A stretch of DNA of 64,000 nt from Elysia chlorotica (lineage: Eukaryota > Mollusca > Gastropoda > Plakobranchidae): the NCBI GenBank assembly GCA_003991915.1, contig RQTK01000325.1, positions 426,865-490,864 of the forward strand, read 5' to 3'. The notes beneath the pieces were generated by a model. That model saw only the letters and a program-made list of their open reading frames with translations. It had not been told where the DNA came from and searched no databases. The position numbers were made by a program, and so were the translations under genes. Positions 23,336 to 48,308 of the stretch are shown piece by piece; the stretch's first letter is position 1, and each line of letters starts with the position of its first letter.

Positions 23336-24893
23336 TCCGACAAATAAATTTGACCTTGCCTCTATCTATCTAACAGTTAAACTCCCCATAACATTACGAA
23401 GTGAGGCCTATGGTTCACCCACAAACTCACAATTCAGCGCCGTTTGTAGAAACGTTTGCTGCCTACATGAACTTCTGTATTATGGATCTCCATCTGATTA
23501 CATGCATAAACATCCAAAAAGACCAGAACAACAAGCAAGAGAAGGTGAAGACCCACAGGTGTTGACTTGTTGTAGTTTTGCTGTTATCCATACACTATCA
23601 CTGCAAGTATTAGGTGTATGTCACGCTAAGCTACTGACTTAACATTTCTTCGCTGTTACATCTACCCTTTATATACCAGGCTTAGGTCATGCAAAGTACA
23701 TAGGTACCGACTTAACATTTCTTCGCTCTTTACCCCTGCACTTTCTATACATGAGGCTTAGCTCAAGCCAAGAACACGTTTCAGCTTTGCTAGTAAATTT
23801 AATCACATTCTATCACTGTTACATTGATTGTAAGCTCTCCGTAGTCATAGTATCAGGCTACCAGAACAAGTCTTTTGAGCAAGGATTTTGACATTCCTGA
23901 TACTGTTGTGCTGTCATTTATCAAGCAAAATGGAATGCATGCAGATCCATATTTTCTTTCCCTTTTAAGTTTTATTTACACTCTGGCAGTGGTAATTCAG
24001 TACTTAATTTGGAGAAAGAAAAAAATTAAACCACAACGTATATATGCATTCTGATGAAATTCAATGATTGATTCTACCACACATTCAGTTTTCACACACA
24101 CGAAAAAAAAAGAATTGAGACAAAAGGTGTACGCTGCTCTATACATTTGAACTTTTTCTTTAAAGTTTAATGGTGTAAGAAATGAAGCATGACATGTGTC
24201 AGCGCTGCCTCTCCTCCCCCTCCAAATACATAAATACACTCTTTAGCTTCCCCATCCCACCCCTCGTCAATAGAAAACATAACCTTTTCACCAACCCCTA
24301 TCATCTTGGGAGTAGATTATTATGTAATATCAATTTTTTTATGACATTAATTTAAAATTCTGTATGAGAACAGCTGCATAAAAACCATGACCCTGCCTGC
24401 CACCCCTCCCCACCCCTCACCCAATAAACAGACAGAAAGAAAAAGACATTCACAAGAACATTGTACTTCACTTTGAACCCCAATAGCAATCAGGCATGAC
24501 TCTCCTGAATGGTATATTTTTACTTTAATCCAACCTACATATTTTAACAGCCGATTTGAGTAGACTGCATACAGTATCGCTGATTATTTATTATTTGGTT
24601 GTGAATAAACTGATGCAGTATTACTCCTTGTTTGTAAGTTTTTTTGGGTTGACATATTTTGATTCCTCCTCCAAAAAAAGGCACAGCTATTTATAAAGGC
24701 CATAGTCTAAAAAGTCCTTAGTTCATATTTTAAAACATTTCCATGCAGAATAGAAGATATCAGTTTATACATGTACACAATATCACAGTTGTAAAGCGCT
24801 AACAATATACCGTCAATATCCCCACACAATAAAACACAGAAATCATAAGTAGTCATTATACAAGGAGCAACCGTGAAACTGAGTTGTTTTTTT
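23336..24893. other. Noncoding stretch between repeats and BET1L; likely BET1L 3' UTR at its right end
   Basis: No exon or RNA gene recognised. It contains a short imperfect repeat around 23580-23790 (TTAACATTTCTTCGCT occurs twice). The BET1L 3' UTR must lie next to 24893. Confidence 0.6.
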
Positions 24894-26932
24894 TCATGAT
24901 CTAAATCTTGAAATAAAGTAGTAGAATATGATAAAAAGAAAAACCAGTCCTGCGATAATATAGCACATCAGTTTCCGGTTGCTCTTCCCCGAGCCGACCA
25001 TGTTGGAGAGCCGGTGTTTCCGGTTGCTCTTCCCCGAGCCGACCATGTTGGAGAGCCGGTGCATGCTTCCCGAAAGCAAACCCTCAGAGCTGCTGAAGTC
25101 CCCAGACTACAGAGAAGAAAAAAACATTGATCTGGGTTTAGTGCATGGACGAATACTGTTTATTTATGATACATTCAGTATGGAATGATTTAAGGGAAAC
25201 GCACCTTTAACTTTAACAAAATGGTTAAACGTAAGGAATGTGGTGCAGGCACTGAAAGCAGCTAAGAAACAGAAAGTGTGAAGGGCATGATCGCCAACGC
25301 TGTAAAGCATGGCACTTGATGGATGGATATGTAGTATGACACGATTTAAAAAGGTATGCCACTGAGCAATGTCATTAGCTGCACCATATTAAATAAATCA
25401 AATAAACAAAAGTAGAGAGTCAATGTTTGGCATCTTGAAGTACAATGTTGATCTTAGAATGCTATAATTTTATTTATTTTGTAATCATCCTATTCTAGGC
25501 CATAATTACAAAGAATACAGCCAAAACCAATTATTCATTTCTCTTTGAGAGTGATTTTTTTTCCTTTCTCAGTTCTCTAAAGAGTTATGAAAAACAAAAA
25601 CAACAACTGAATGAGGGCTGCATTTTTTTGGTTGTAAGAATAGATAAAATAATGCATTCTTAAGAGAACATATAACACTTTACTTTTCATGATCTATCCA
25701 TACTTTTCTCCTTCTACTTTTGCAACAAATATTTCACCAAAACGGGGCAAGATTCACATCAAAACATACTCACCATTGATCCAACATATCTATTGGATTC
25801 TTTTGATATGTCCTCTATGTCCAGTGCAATCTAAGAAAAAAAAAAGATTTAGTCTTAGACCCAACTTGAAAATGACTTTCATGAGAGACTCTCTTTTTTA
25901 TGATGTGTGAATCTGGCATTGATGCAATGGTAAGTAGCATAGGATAAAAAAAAACACTTAAAATTACTTCTTTATTTAGTGTATGATTCACACACAAGAA
26001 AAACAATTGGTTTGCACAATAAATGGTAAGTATAATGATTTTGGGGATCCTTGTCTTGATATGTATAGAACCAGGACATAAGTTCAGTTTCAGATTATAT
26101 AGAGGATACACCTATTGCCATTCATTTTTTAAAATGACTCTTTACTGTCAATCTTCTTATTTTGAACTGATCAAAAATGCATTATTCATATTGTGAAAAT
26201 AAAAAGACAAGCTGAAAATACTAAAACTTACCCCTTTCAGAAGAGACACCCTATCTGCCAGACCTTCTGTCCGTCTTTGATTTTCTGTATCAAGCATTTC
26301 CTCTGTGTTAAGCCCTGTGGATTAAAAAAAAAAAGAGAGCTCAGAATCTGATTTTCTTCTGAAGATCACAGGATGCGGCAGTATCCTCCTGGAGGGAGAG
26401 TCTAGTATAGATTTTATTATGATTATAACTTAGTGCTGGCCCCAATTTATACAATTTCAACAATGACAGGCTTTAATTACACAAAGCTGAAGTGGCTAAA
26501 CATGCGCAGTGAGCTTGGATAGTAAAATTATAAACCCTTTACATTTACGAAGTGGGTGCTCGGCACATAGTAGGCCTATATTGTGGGGAAGTTCGGTTTT
26601 CTCAAAGCAAACTGCGTAGTGGCTACCATCGGCCTATAGTATTTAATCTATGTTATAATGAGACAAACTACCCAGTCATCTGCATTGGAGTAAATACATT
26701 ACAATGCAATTTGGTAGGAATGTATATTTCGGACTTTGTCAAAAAAAAAACAACAATTTCATGTGATCAGAAATGTTCAAATTACATTTCCGAGATAGAA
26801 CAGAAAAAAAAAACATCATTTGTTTTTGATATATCATTTGTTTAGATCTAGATCTAGATCCTTCTAGATCAGAGCTTGGTCAGTTTTAAATATCTTACCA
26901 CCATTCCTCTGTTTGTTCCGCCAGTCAGCCAT
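24894..26932 (-). CDS. BET1L: BET1-like Golgi Qc-SNARE (GS15 type)
   Basis: Small tail-anchored SNARE of retrograde Golgi traffic, expected to pair with syntaxin-5, GOS28 and Ykt6. Exons: 26932-26899, 26314-26232, 25830-25774, 25106-24894; phases join to 128 residues (human BET1L 111). It starts with MADW as in human BET1L. A Qc-type SNARE motif runs about 29-88 (ADRVSLLKGIALDIEDISKE, then NRYVGSM and GDFSSSEGLL). A C-terminal membrane anchor runs about 104-123 and is followed by SRFRS. Two oddities: the 15 residues HRLSNMVGSGKSNRK occur twice in tandem (74-88, 89-103), and the position expected to hold the zero-layer glutamine reads S51 by alignment with QNRYLDGMD of the human protein. A second, identical exon 1 lies at 29471-29504. 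Confidence 0.88.
24972..25061 (-). repeat. 45-bp perfect tandem duplication in the BET1L last exon
   Basis: 24972-25016 and 25017-25061 are identical. They encode HRLSNMVGSGKSNRK twice between the SNARE motif and the membrane anchor. Related SNAREs have one such segment (human VKRFSTMARSGQDNRK). Confidence 0.95.
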
Positions 26933-27844
26933 GACAGTTTATGATTATATGTCTTGTATTTACTCCTGAATATAAATATATTATAGATTATAGATATAAA
27001 TATTGGTCCTTGTTTGTTTTTGTTTATTGTTAAATGAATTGTTGATGTGTTGTCGTTGACGGCTTTACATGAGAGTTATCCCCCTTAGTTGGTCTGATTG
27101 ATCCGTATGTCATTAAACATTATAACCCTGTGTGATATGTAAACGTAAGTCTGAATTTTATTTCTTCCTCGTTAAACCGTTTAAATTCTAGAGAACCTTT
27201 TTTTTAAGTTAAGTGTGTGTGGGTGTTTTGTTTTTGTTATTATTATTTTTTTTTAATTTTTCTTTAAATAGAAGATAGACAAATAAAAATACAAGCGAAA
27301 GCTATAATTATATACACTGTATAGCCATAAAAGAGAGAGACATGGGGACAAGACAAGAGAAAGAGAGAGAGAGAGATGTACAATGGAGACGGGTGCAGAG
27401 TCAGATACAACGTAGGGTCTACAGACAGACAGATTAGATAGCCAAAGACCGGAATGGTGTAGCGACTCTGAAAAGAAACAACTTTCAAAGGCCTACTTAA
27501 TTCAGCTACAAGGACTAGGATTTATCATTTGAGATCTGTCGCAAGAATTACATCACATAGAGGATTGTTACCCACAAAGCTACACCTGGGGCTGTTTTGT
27601 GTGGAGGGAAAATATAGCCCAGGTATAGTTATAATCTCCAATAAAACCATTTTGTTTAGAATTAATTTATCTGCAGTATTTGCTAAACTAATGACACTAG
27701 TACTCTTCCTCCCAGTTCTTGAAATATCTTTGATCGAAAAACAGAAGCTCTCTTCTAGGTCTTGGAAAAGTAAATATATTTCGAATGGTCTTAAGAGGTA
27801 GATACCAAAGGCTTGGCCATCACTTATACAGAAGGGAAAACGCT

Positions 27845-27925
27845 GCCTCTAGAGCGGGGCTCGAACCCAGACCTACGACAGACGCCGGTGATCTAAACCC
27901 AGGCACACTGCTCTGTGTCCCCCTA
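27845..27925 (-). repeat. tRNA-like sequence, probably an old SINE head or tRNA pseudogene
   Basis: On the minus strand it contains GGGTTCGAGCCCCGCTC, a good B box with part of an acceptor-like stem, preceded by a weak A-box-like GTGCCTGGGTTTAGA. The cloverleaf is not convincing. Confidence 0.35.
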
Positions 27926-27951
27926 TTCTTAAAATATAATCGTGGACTTTA

Positions 27952-28121
27952 TATGAGATAGGAGGGGATAGGGAGAGAGGCAGAGAGAGACTGAGAGAGA
28001 AAGGGGAAAAGAGAGAGAGAGAGAGGGGAAGTGAGAGAGAGAAAGACAGACAGGCAGACAGACCGACATATTTACACAGATGGGAAAGTGGGAGAGATAG
28101 TGAGGAAGAGAAAGAGAGAGA

Positions 28122-28178
<57 letters not shown>

Positions 28179-28235
28179 GGGGGAGAAAGGGAGGAGAGTG
28201 GGGGAGAGAGAGAGAAAGGGGGAAAGAGAGAAGAC
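27952..28235. repeat. GA-rich low-complexity tract
   Basis: Purine-only or nearly so, with a pure GA core at about 28110-28167 and a G run at 28168-28182. Confidence 0.9.
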
Positions 28236-28634
28236 ATCTCTTCGACTTCTTTAGAATGTTTCTCAATATCATTCCTTCTGGGTAATCTTACTTATAATCT
28301 CTTCGTGTTGTCTCAATTACTCCTCTTGGTGCTGTCTCAATTTTAATTCCCTTCCTTTAATTATCGTAAAAACTGCATGTACTGCAAAACGTCCCCCAGC
28401 ATAAACATGTTTCGGAGATGCATCAACTTACCAGTGTTACATGTCCATTGTAATTATGATGTGTCCTCTGATTGATAAACACACTTACGTTGTAATACTA
28501 AAGATTGGTCTATAAACCCTAACAATTACTGTGAGCCCGTTATATATGCTATCAACAACAGAGATAAAATTTTAATTTACATCTTTTAGGCTCTGACTTT
28601 TTAATTTGACGATAGGTTAGAACCTGATTTACAA

Positions 28635-29070
28635 AGAAAAAGAGGCGTATGCTCAGATCGAAAACAAACTGGTGGTTGCAAAAGGGCCCGTACAGCCTGC
28701 AATAAGTGTCACAAAGGGCTGCATGGAACTAGTATTGACAAGCACAAATGTAAAAAGCAATAAAGAAAGATATTGGTGGGTAATACAATGTTTATTTGAG
28801 TCAGAATATCAATTTTTGTCTATTTTTAGCATGGCGTTTTCTATTTTTGGATATTCAAATTAGCTAATTTGCATACATAATTATTCAAAAAATTTTCCCC
28901 GGATCATATGTTATAGATTTTTCAATTACCTTTCCAATGATATGCAACACTTGGTATATATTACAAAGTATGTCTATATCAATGGCATTTCAAAATAGGT
29001 CTAAAATTTCTCAAAATTACTCATTGTGTTTCTGGCACATATAGGCAATTATTGCATAGTGTTAAGAGGG
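28635..29070 (+). pseudogene. piggyBac-like transposase C-terminal remnant with element right end
   Basis: An open frame of 42 codons (28635-28763) ends in a Cys/His cluster: GVCSDRKQTGGCKRARTACN, then KCHKGLHGTS and KHKCKK. It resembles the C-terminal cysteine-rich domain of piggyBac-type transposases. About 300 bp of AT-rich sequence follows and runs to AGTGTTAAGAGGG and TTAA at 29071. A TTAA border is the piggyBac target site. The 5' part of the element is absent; it abuts duplication copy 1. Confidence 0.45.
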
Positions 29071-29470
29071 TTAATCCCACGAAGCTGAAGTGGCCAAACA
29101 TGCGCAGTGAGCTTGGATAGTAAATTTATAAACCCTTTACATTTATGAAGTGGGTGCTTGGCACGTAGTACATGGCGGGGAAGTTTGGTTTTCTCAAAGC
29201 GAACTGTGCAGTGGCTACATGTAATAGTATTTAATCTATATTTTAATGAGACAAACTACCCAGTCATCTGCATTGGAGTTATGCATTACAATGCATTTGG
29301 TAGGAATGTATATTTCGGAGATAGACCAGAAGAAAAAAAAACATCATTTGTTTTAGAAAAATATCATTTGTTTTAGATAGCGTAACCTACGGAGCCAGGT
29401 CCAGACCTAGATTCTAGATCTACATAGATCTAGATCTAGATTAGAGCTTGGTCAGTTTTAGACATCTTAC

Positions 29471-29504
29471 CACCATTCCTCTGTTTGTTCCGCCAGTCAG
29501 CCAT
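29471..29504 (-). CDS. BET1L: Duplicate first coding exon of BET1L
   Basis: Identical over all 34 nt to the exon at 26899-26932 (MADWRNKQRNG plus one base), with the same GTAAGA donor. Upstream sequence is also duplicated, so it may carry its own promoter and splice to exon 2 at 26314 by skipping the nearer copy, giving the same protein. Confidence 0.55.
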
Positions 29505-30002
29505 GACAGTTTATGATTATATGTCTTGTATTTACTCCTGAATATAAATATATTATAGATTATAGATATAAATATTGGTCCTTGTTTGTTTTTGTTTATT
29601 GTTAACAGTGTTGAATTTGTTGATGTGTTGTCGTTGACGGCTTTACATGAGAGTTATCCCCCTTAGTTGGTCTGATTGATCCGTATGTCATTAAACATTA
29701 TAACCCTGTGTGATATGTAAACGTAAGTCTGAATTTTATTTCTTCCTCGTTAAACCGTTTAAATTCTAAAGAATCTTTTAAGTATTTATATGATACATTT
29801 AATTCCAGGATGGTTCGATAGCATATTCAAATTCTGTTTGTCAACATTAAAGGCGATAACAATGTCACAGAGATGCCAGAGGTGTGTGTGTGTGTTTCTT
29901 TTTATTTTTGTTATTATTATTTTTTTTTAATTTTTCTTTAAATAGAAGATAGACAAATAAAAATACAAGCGAAAGCTATAAATTATATACACTGTATAGC
30001 CA

Positions 30003-30007
<5 letters not shown>

Positions 30008-30044
<37 letters not shown>

Positions 30045-30088
30045 GATAGGATAGAAGAAAAAGAGAGAGAGAGAGATGTGTGAGAAGG

Positions 30089-30134
<46 letters not shown>

Positions 30135-30149
30135 TAGATAGATAGATAG

Positions 30150-30213
<64 letters not shown>

Positions 30214-30449
30214 GGGAGAGAGACACTGTGGAAAGGGAGAGGGAGAATACAAACGGAGACAGGGAGGGGCAGAGGGGATAGATAGGGAGAGAGAGATAGA
30301 GGCAACAGAGAGAGGGGGAAAAGGAGAGACATAGAGAGACAGACAGACAAACCGACAGAATGATGCAGAGGGCGGAAAGAGACAGGAGGAGGAGAAAGAG
30401 AGAGAGAGAGACATACAGAAAGACAGACAAATACAGAGGGGAGATAGAT

Positions 30450-30526
<77 letters not shown>

Positions 30527-30537
30527 GAGAGAGACAG

Positions 30538-30604
<67 letters not shown>

Positions 30605-30662
30605 GGCAGAGACAGATAGGAGAGAGAGCATATAGATAGACAGAGACAATTTACAGACAGAG
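30008..30662. repeat. GA, GACA and GATA microsatellite cluster
   Basis: Pure GA at 30008-30041, GACA repeats at about 30091-30132, GATA repeats to 30212, then GA/GACA-rich sequence to 30662. Confidence 0.95.
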
Positions 30663-30697
30663 AAAATCTTTTAGGCTCTGACTTTTTAATTTGACGA

Positions 30698-33235
30698 TCC
30701 AGAGACATATTTTTGTCCTAATAACATGTGAGAACTGGGCATTTTCTGTCTTTTTTGTTGTTGCGATATATAACTCATAATAATGTTGGAGTTTTTTTCC
30801 ATAGCGAGTATTCAATGGAGTAAAAATCGCTTTATTTCAGGCAATACTATACACTTTTAAAAAGAAGATTGACACAAACAGGAAACCATAATTCAGAGAA
30901 CACTACAAGTCTGTTTCTTAACAAGTTGTTAAAACAATTTATTTCAGCATAGATTTTCCATTAACAGCATACATTTTTTTACATACATACACTGTACCAA
31001 CTCATATAAAAAATGTATGTGAAAGTTGAGACAAATTATTTTAAAAATGAACTTTTCAAAGAACAATCCAGGAAAAACTTTCAATTTGATTAATGCGATA
31101 TAGTATGAACATGCCCAATCCGAAAATTTAGAAAAGTATGTCTGTATAGAATAATACATACAGTTTACCCATCCGTACATTTATGTATATAAAAAAACTG
31201 CCACCCATCAAAGCTGCTAAGGCACAGAACTGAAGGAGAACGTCAAAGAATGGTATTTGTGCAAGCGTCAAACTCAAAGATTGTGATGAATTGGTTGAAG
31301 AATTTGTTAGACCCCAGTCCACAATGTTGATAATATTAAGTTGCAGAAATAAATGAAAGAGTAGATATGACTGAAAAAGGAAGGAGATGAAAGAGTAGCT
31401 ATGACTGAAAAAGGAAGGAGCAGGCAGGCTGTAGCGTGAAACAAGAAGAAGCGTTGAGCGATATCTTCAGAGTTCAGTTCTCTTACTAAACAGGCACTAC
31501 CATATGGTTAGTTATACCAACTTAAAAAAAAAATTAAAGCTTTACAAAAGTATGGAAGTCATCGAACGATAGCGTCAAAATCTTTGACAATCGTGATTCA
31601 ATAATGCCCTTTTAAGTAATATAAATTCTCTTACCTCTTAATCATCTAGATGAAGAAACTTTACCTTACCCTACCTTACCTTTAAACTAAAATTGAGTGA
31701 TAAGACTAATGCCCTTATAATTGTTCAACATAACAAAATTGTCCATGATACACATGTAACACAGAGTGGCGATGCAAAGACCCTTGAAAAAACCATAATC
31801 ATGCTTAAGAAACATTTTGTTCCAGACATTTCTCATGTTGATTTTCCACTCCTTTAGTTTGTTGATACAGTCCAGTCCATATATAACGGCTAGTGCTGTA
31901 ACAGAACCTCGGGGTCTAATGCCACTTTCCCCACGCCCCCTTTTTCTCATGTTACTTGTTAGATTAATAAGTTAAAACCTTAGTAAAAATTCACTGGTTT
32001 AACGACCTCCACAAGCTCTCTTTCTGCTATAACGGCACCTTGAATAGACGGAGCTGAACAAATCAGGCAGCGAGCGGGACATAGAGGGAGAGATATAGGG
32101 GGGAGACGGGGAAAAGCAGAGCCAAGAGAGAAATAGAAAGAGAATAAGAAGAATATTGTCTCCTAGCCAGCCATCAGTGCCCTGTGCTCTTATCGCTATT
32201 TTGTTGTGAGCATCACCCAAATTTTCCATACGAGTCTTGTGTAACACGCAGAACACAGAGACTTCTTCCCGAATCCTTCCGTTTCCATTTCCCCAATTTA
32301 TTATTCCACACGCTCTACCTGAGTACTGGTCTCTATATATGATACAATCGAAAGTATGGGGCCATCACTAGAACTAAAGCTGTTGCACCCCTCCTCCTCA
32401 ACCCCTCCCAGTTTTCACATGGACAGTTGCTGGTTATGAAACAAAAATCTAGACTAATCTAGCTGTAGCAGGCTAGGGCATCGATTATGCAACGACCTTC
32501 ACACTAGAACAATAACCGGATCAGTTGCCCGTGTGTGTATCTGAGTGTGCGAGTAACGTCAGACGCTTATTTAATCAAGGGGAGCAACCTATGATAAATA
32601 TATTATATATTCTCAGTTATGTCCGATTTTCTGTGTTTTTCCCATCAGTAATTTAATGTATACACACATAGGATATAACACTTTGAATGTGTTCTGTTGT
32701 AACGGCACCCTGGTATAACGACACTTGAAAGTTCCATTTGTGCCGTTATATCAGAGTTTGAGTCAAATTGACTGTATATACAAAGTTATACACAGGAAGA
32801 AAAAAAAATTACAATTTAATTCCAACAAGTAGTTGCATAATAGAAATCTTTTTTAGAATCAGAATGCTTCATACCAAGATTTCATAGGAAACAATAAAAC
32901 ATAATTTTATACACACCTGCAGAAATACTACATAAATATTATGTTAAAATAACTTTTTGGTTTCACATATTTTCTCATCATCAACACTCTAATGTATGGG
33001 ACAATGATGTCTATAGGTATATCTCAAGGCATTTTGTGATATTTTGTACAAAAAAGTTATCATTAATCTTAATTAAGCAAAAAACAAAACAAACAAACAA
33101 ATAAAAAAAATCAACATGACATTACAAAAATTGCAAAATCATTTCAACAATAATTGTGATAATTTCTACAATAAATTTAGGAAAAAGAGAACACTGGGTT
33201 CAGTGAACTTGTACATCCTTCGTATAACGAAAGGA
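30698..33235. other. Noncoding AT-rich stretch, no gene recognised
   Basis: Contains a 35-bp tandem duplication (ATGACTGAAAAAGGAAGGAG at about 31365 and 31403). A minus-strand frame at 31128-31322 has one hydrophobic segment but no recognised family. Nothing else was supported. Confidence 0.5.
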
Positions 33236-33304
33236 AGGAAGGGGAGAGAGAGAGAAAAAAAAAAGAGAAGGAGAGGGAGAGAGACAGAAAAATAGAAAGG
33301 AGAG

Positions 33305-33380
<76 letters not shown>
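33236..33380. repeat. GA microsatellite
   Basis: GA-rich from 33236, pure GA from about 33321 to 33379. Confidence 0.95.
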
Positions 33381-33385
<5 letters not shown>

Positions 33386-33972
33386 AAATAAAGATGGAAA
33401 ATATTTTTTTACAAAATTAATATGTGCAATGTCATTATGCTAGTGAATCACGTCCACACCCCTCTCAGGTGACATCACAGACTTATTTTTTTTTTATCAA
33501 GCTAAAAATGGTATCTTTGCAGTCATCTTCAGTATCTAGCTCTGAATTTGAACAGCAAATGAACCTGTATTGTGAAATCTTTAGAATATAAAAAATGTCC
33601 AACAAAATACACAGCAATAATAATAATAATACTATTATGTAGGGATTTGGACTAACTCATAAAATTTGCGCCCTGATTGAAATAATAAGTAGAAATTGCA
33701 CAATATCTACAAATCTATAAATACAATTTTTTTCAGTCAGAGTTCAGTTGGACAAGACATCGAATATTTTCCGAATTCACTCGAGCGGCAACAGCATACA
33801 TCTACTGAATCTGTCCATAAAATCTTTATTAAAATATTTTATGTATATCCAATCAACGTCCTGGAAAGAATAGTCAAAACATATGTTTCTCCCCTATTAC
33901 TATTCAGGGTAATGAATATTCATATTTAGGTGAAAAACAACGAAAATCTGGAAAAATGTCAGCAGTTTGCAA

Positions 33973-34203
33973 GTTAAGTTGGTTTTAACGTCCAACATAA
34001 CCACTATATAGGCTATATTATGGACGGACCCCAAGACTGGTGTCTGACAATTTTATGTGCTGCCACACACGAGACAGGGCAGGGATACCATGACTCCTGT
34101 CTCAGCCGGTCACATAAAACTGAAACCGACTCAACCAGTCGAGGGCGCAATAGCCAGGGCTCGAACCACGAGCCTCCTGTGTCGGAAGCCGATGTCATAC
34201 CCC
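33973..34203 (-). mobile_element. tRNA-derived SINE, full length with target-site duplication
   Basis: Same family as 16574-16807. Flanked by AGCAGTTTGCAA at 33961-33972 and 34204-34215, a 12-bp target-site duplication. The minus-strand head shows GTTCGAGCCC (B box). Confidence 0.88.
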
Positions 34204-34225
34204 AGCAGTTTGCAAAGACCCAATG

Positions 34226-34295
34226 AAAGGATAGGAGGCATATATACAAAGCATAGGAGGCATACATACAAAGGATAGGAGGCATACATACAAAG
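34226..34295. repeat. ~24-bp minisatellite, three copies
   Basis: GGATAGGAGGCATACATACA and close variants, three times in a row. Confidence 0.85.
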
Positions 34296-35168
34296 CAAGG
34301 CAGCAGTAGACTTTCTGCATGTCAACTGAGCACACAACCACACATGTTGCACAGAAAACTGATTTTTTTTTATCTAGCAAGTCCAAGAATTTCTCAGTCA
34401 TCAGTTGTTCTGTGAACCTCCATGGGACTGTTGCGATGGATGTATCTTTCACCTTGATTGGTTTCATTATCTCTAGTCTCCTCTTTATCAACACCACTTT
34501 CCCTTTTGACAGCTCCACCCTCTTCACCAACAGATTCTCTAAATTGGTTATCCAGGCCTTGAACTGTCTAATCCGCGCAGATGAGATTCAGTCACTAGAA
34601 GCCAATTTTGATCACCTTTTAAAAAACGGTAGCTTAATAAAGTAATCTTCAGTTGATACAAAAACATTTCCTGAGGCATACATGTTCTTGTAACGCATGT
34701 TATTCGTTTATCATTATTCATTTGGGTGTGAATAAAAACACACCTTGTGAACAAGCAATACTGGGCAATATCCCTACATAGGCCATTTGGTATCTTTACA
34801 GTTAATATCACAGAAAAGCAATCTGTCTACTAATTCAGCTTAAACAATTTTTTTCTCTTATTGTATGTCTTCTTGGTTTGTGTGTGTACATTTTTTTTTA
34901 TTTGTACAGAAAACAGATTAAAAAATTATAATTGTGTGTAATACATGCATTCCAAAACACTTGTGATGAATGAAATAGTTGGCATTCGCACTCTGCATAG
35001 AGAATGTGTGAACTTTCTGAAAGAATAGAATGGTTGGAATTCACACCCTATAAATGTGCATAAAGAACTTGATTTGATGGATTTCCCGCTGGAATAGATG
35101 ATAGTATGGTTGGTGTTCATGTTCTATAGTCGACATACAGAACTTGTGAATTTTTTAACATTTTTTTT
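34296..35168. other. Noncoding stretch, probably includes the 3' UTR of the QSER1-like gene
   Basis: A minus-strand open frame (about 34290-34580) is visible but matches no family I recognise. Confidence 0.45.
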
Positions 35169-47888
<12,720 letters not shown>

Positions 47889-48308
47889 CTTCTCTTTTTA
47901 CAGAGAGGAAATCACTCTCGGTCAAACATGGATGTTTTGTTTGAGTGTCTCTCTGGTAGAAAAAAAACAACTTACAGTGTTTAAAAACCAAATCATACAG
48001 CCGAATGAGCTTTAGATATACCTAGTTTAAATAATTTGGTTCTAAGCCAGTTCAGTAGACGCATGCAGAACCTGTATTTCTCTCCCAGCAGTTGGCGGCG
48101 CCTGAGGGATTAATAACTTAAAATTAAGAAATAATTTTAATAATTTATAAAGGCCTCTAGAACTGGGACTGGACTCGACACTGGGTAAGGAACACCCTAC
48201 TCTTGGACCATAATCCCACCACCCATAGTGAGAGAGAGGTTACATTGTAGATTGAGATTCCACTGAATCCTGTCTAGACTAGTAGATACCGAATCTAGAC
48301 TTAGTTAA

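Larger units (their letters stand above)
26473..28616. repeat. Segmental duplication, copy 1 (holds BET1L exon 1)
   Basis: Matches 29071-30697. The homology starts at a TTAA (26473 and 29071) and continues through GCTGAAGTGGC and GCGCAGTGAGCTTGGATAG. It includes BET1L exon 1 and upstream sequence to TATAACCCTGTGTGATATG, then GAAGATAGACAAATAAAAAT, and ends in TCTTTTAGGCTCTGAC with TTTGACGAT. Inside it are GA-rich tracts and a tRNA-like stretch at 27845-27925. Confidence 0.88.
29071..30697. repeat. Segmental duplication, copy 2 (holds a second BET1L exon 1)
   Basis: Second copy of 26473-28616. It differs by small substitutions, a ~120-bp segment at about 29775-29895 absent from copy 1, and very different GA/GACA/GATA expansions. 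The right edge is defined by TCTTTTAGGCTCTGAC near 30667. Confidence 0.88.

Noticed and set aside
22020-30650. Possible CRISPR-like regular repeats in GACA/GATA and GA regions
   Set aside because: They are simple microsatellites without unique spacers, in a eukaryotic genome.
29927-30708. Minus-strand frames of about 240 codons rich in Ser-Leu and Ile-Tyr-Leu-Ser
   Set aside because: Translation of GA/GATA/GACA repeats; frames overlap in more than one phase, which is typical of microsatellites.
31128-31322. Minus-strand 64-codon frame with a hydrophobic segment
   Set aside because: No family recognised, no clear splice partners, and AT-rich sequence readily produces hydrophobic frames; kept only as a note.
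34195-34580. Minus-strand open frame of about 110 codons with KFLDLLDKKK-type sequence
   Set aside because: It runs into the minisatellite and SINE, has no recognised homologue, and lies in the likely 3' flank of the QSER1-like gene.
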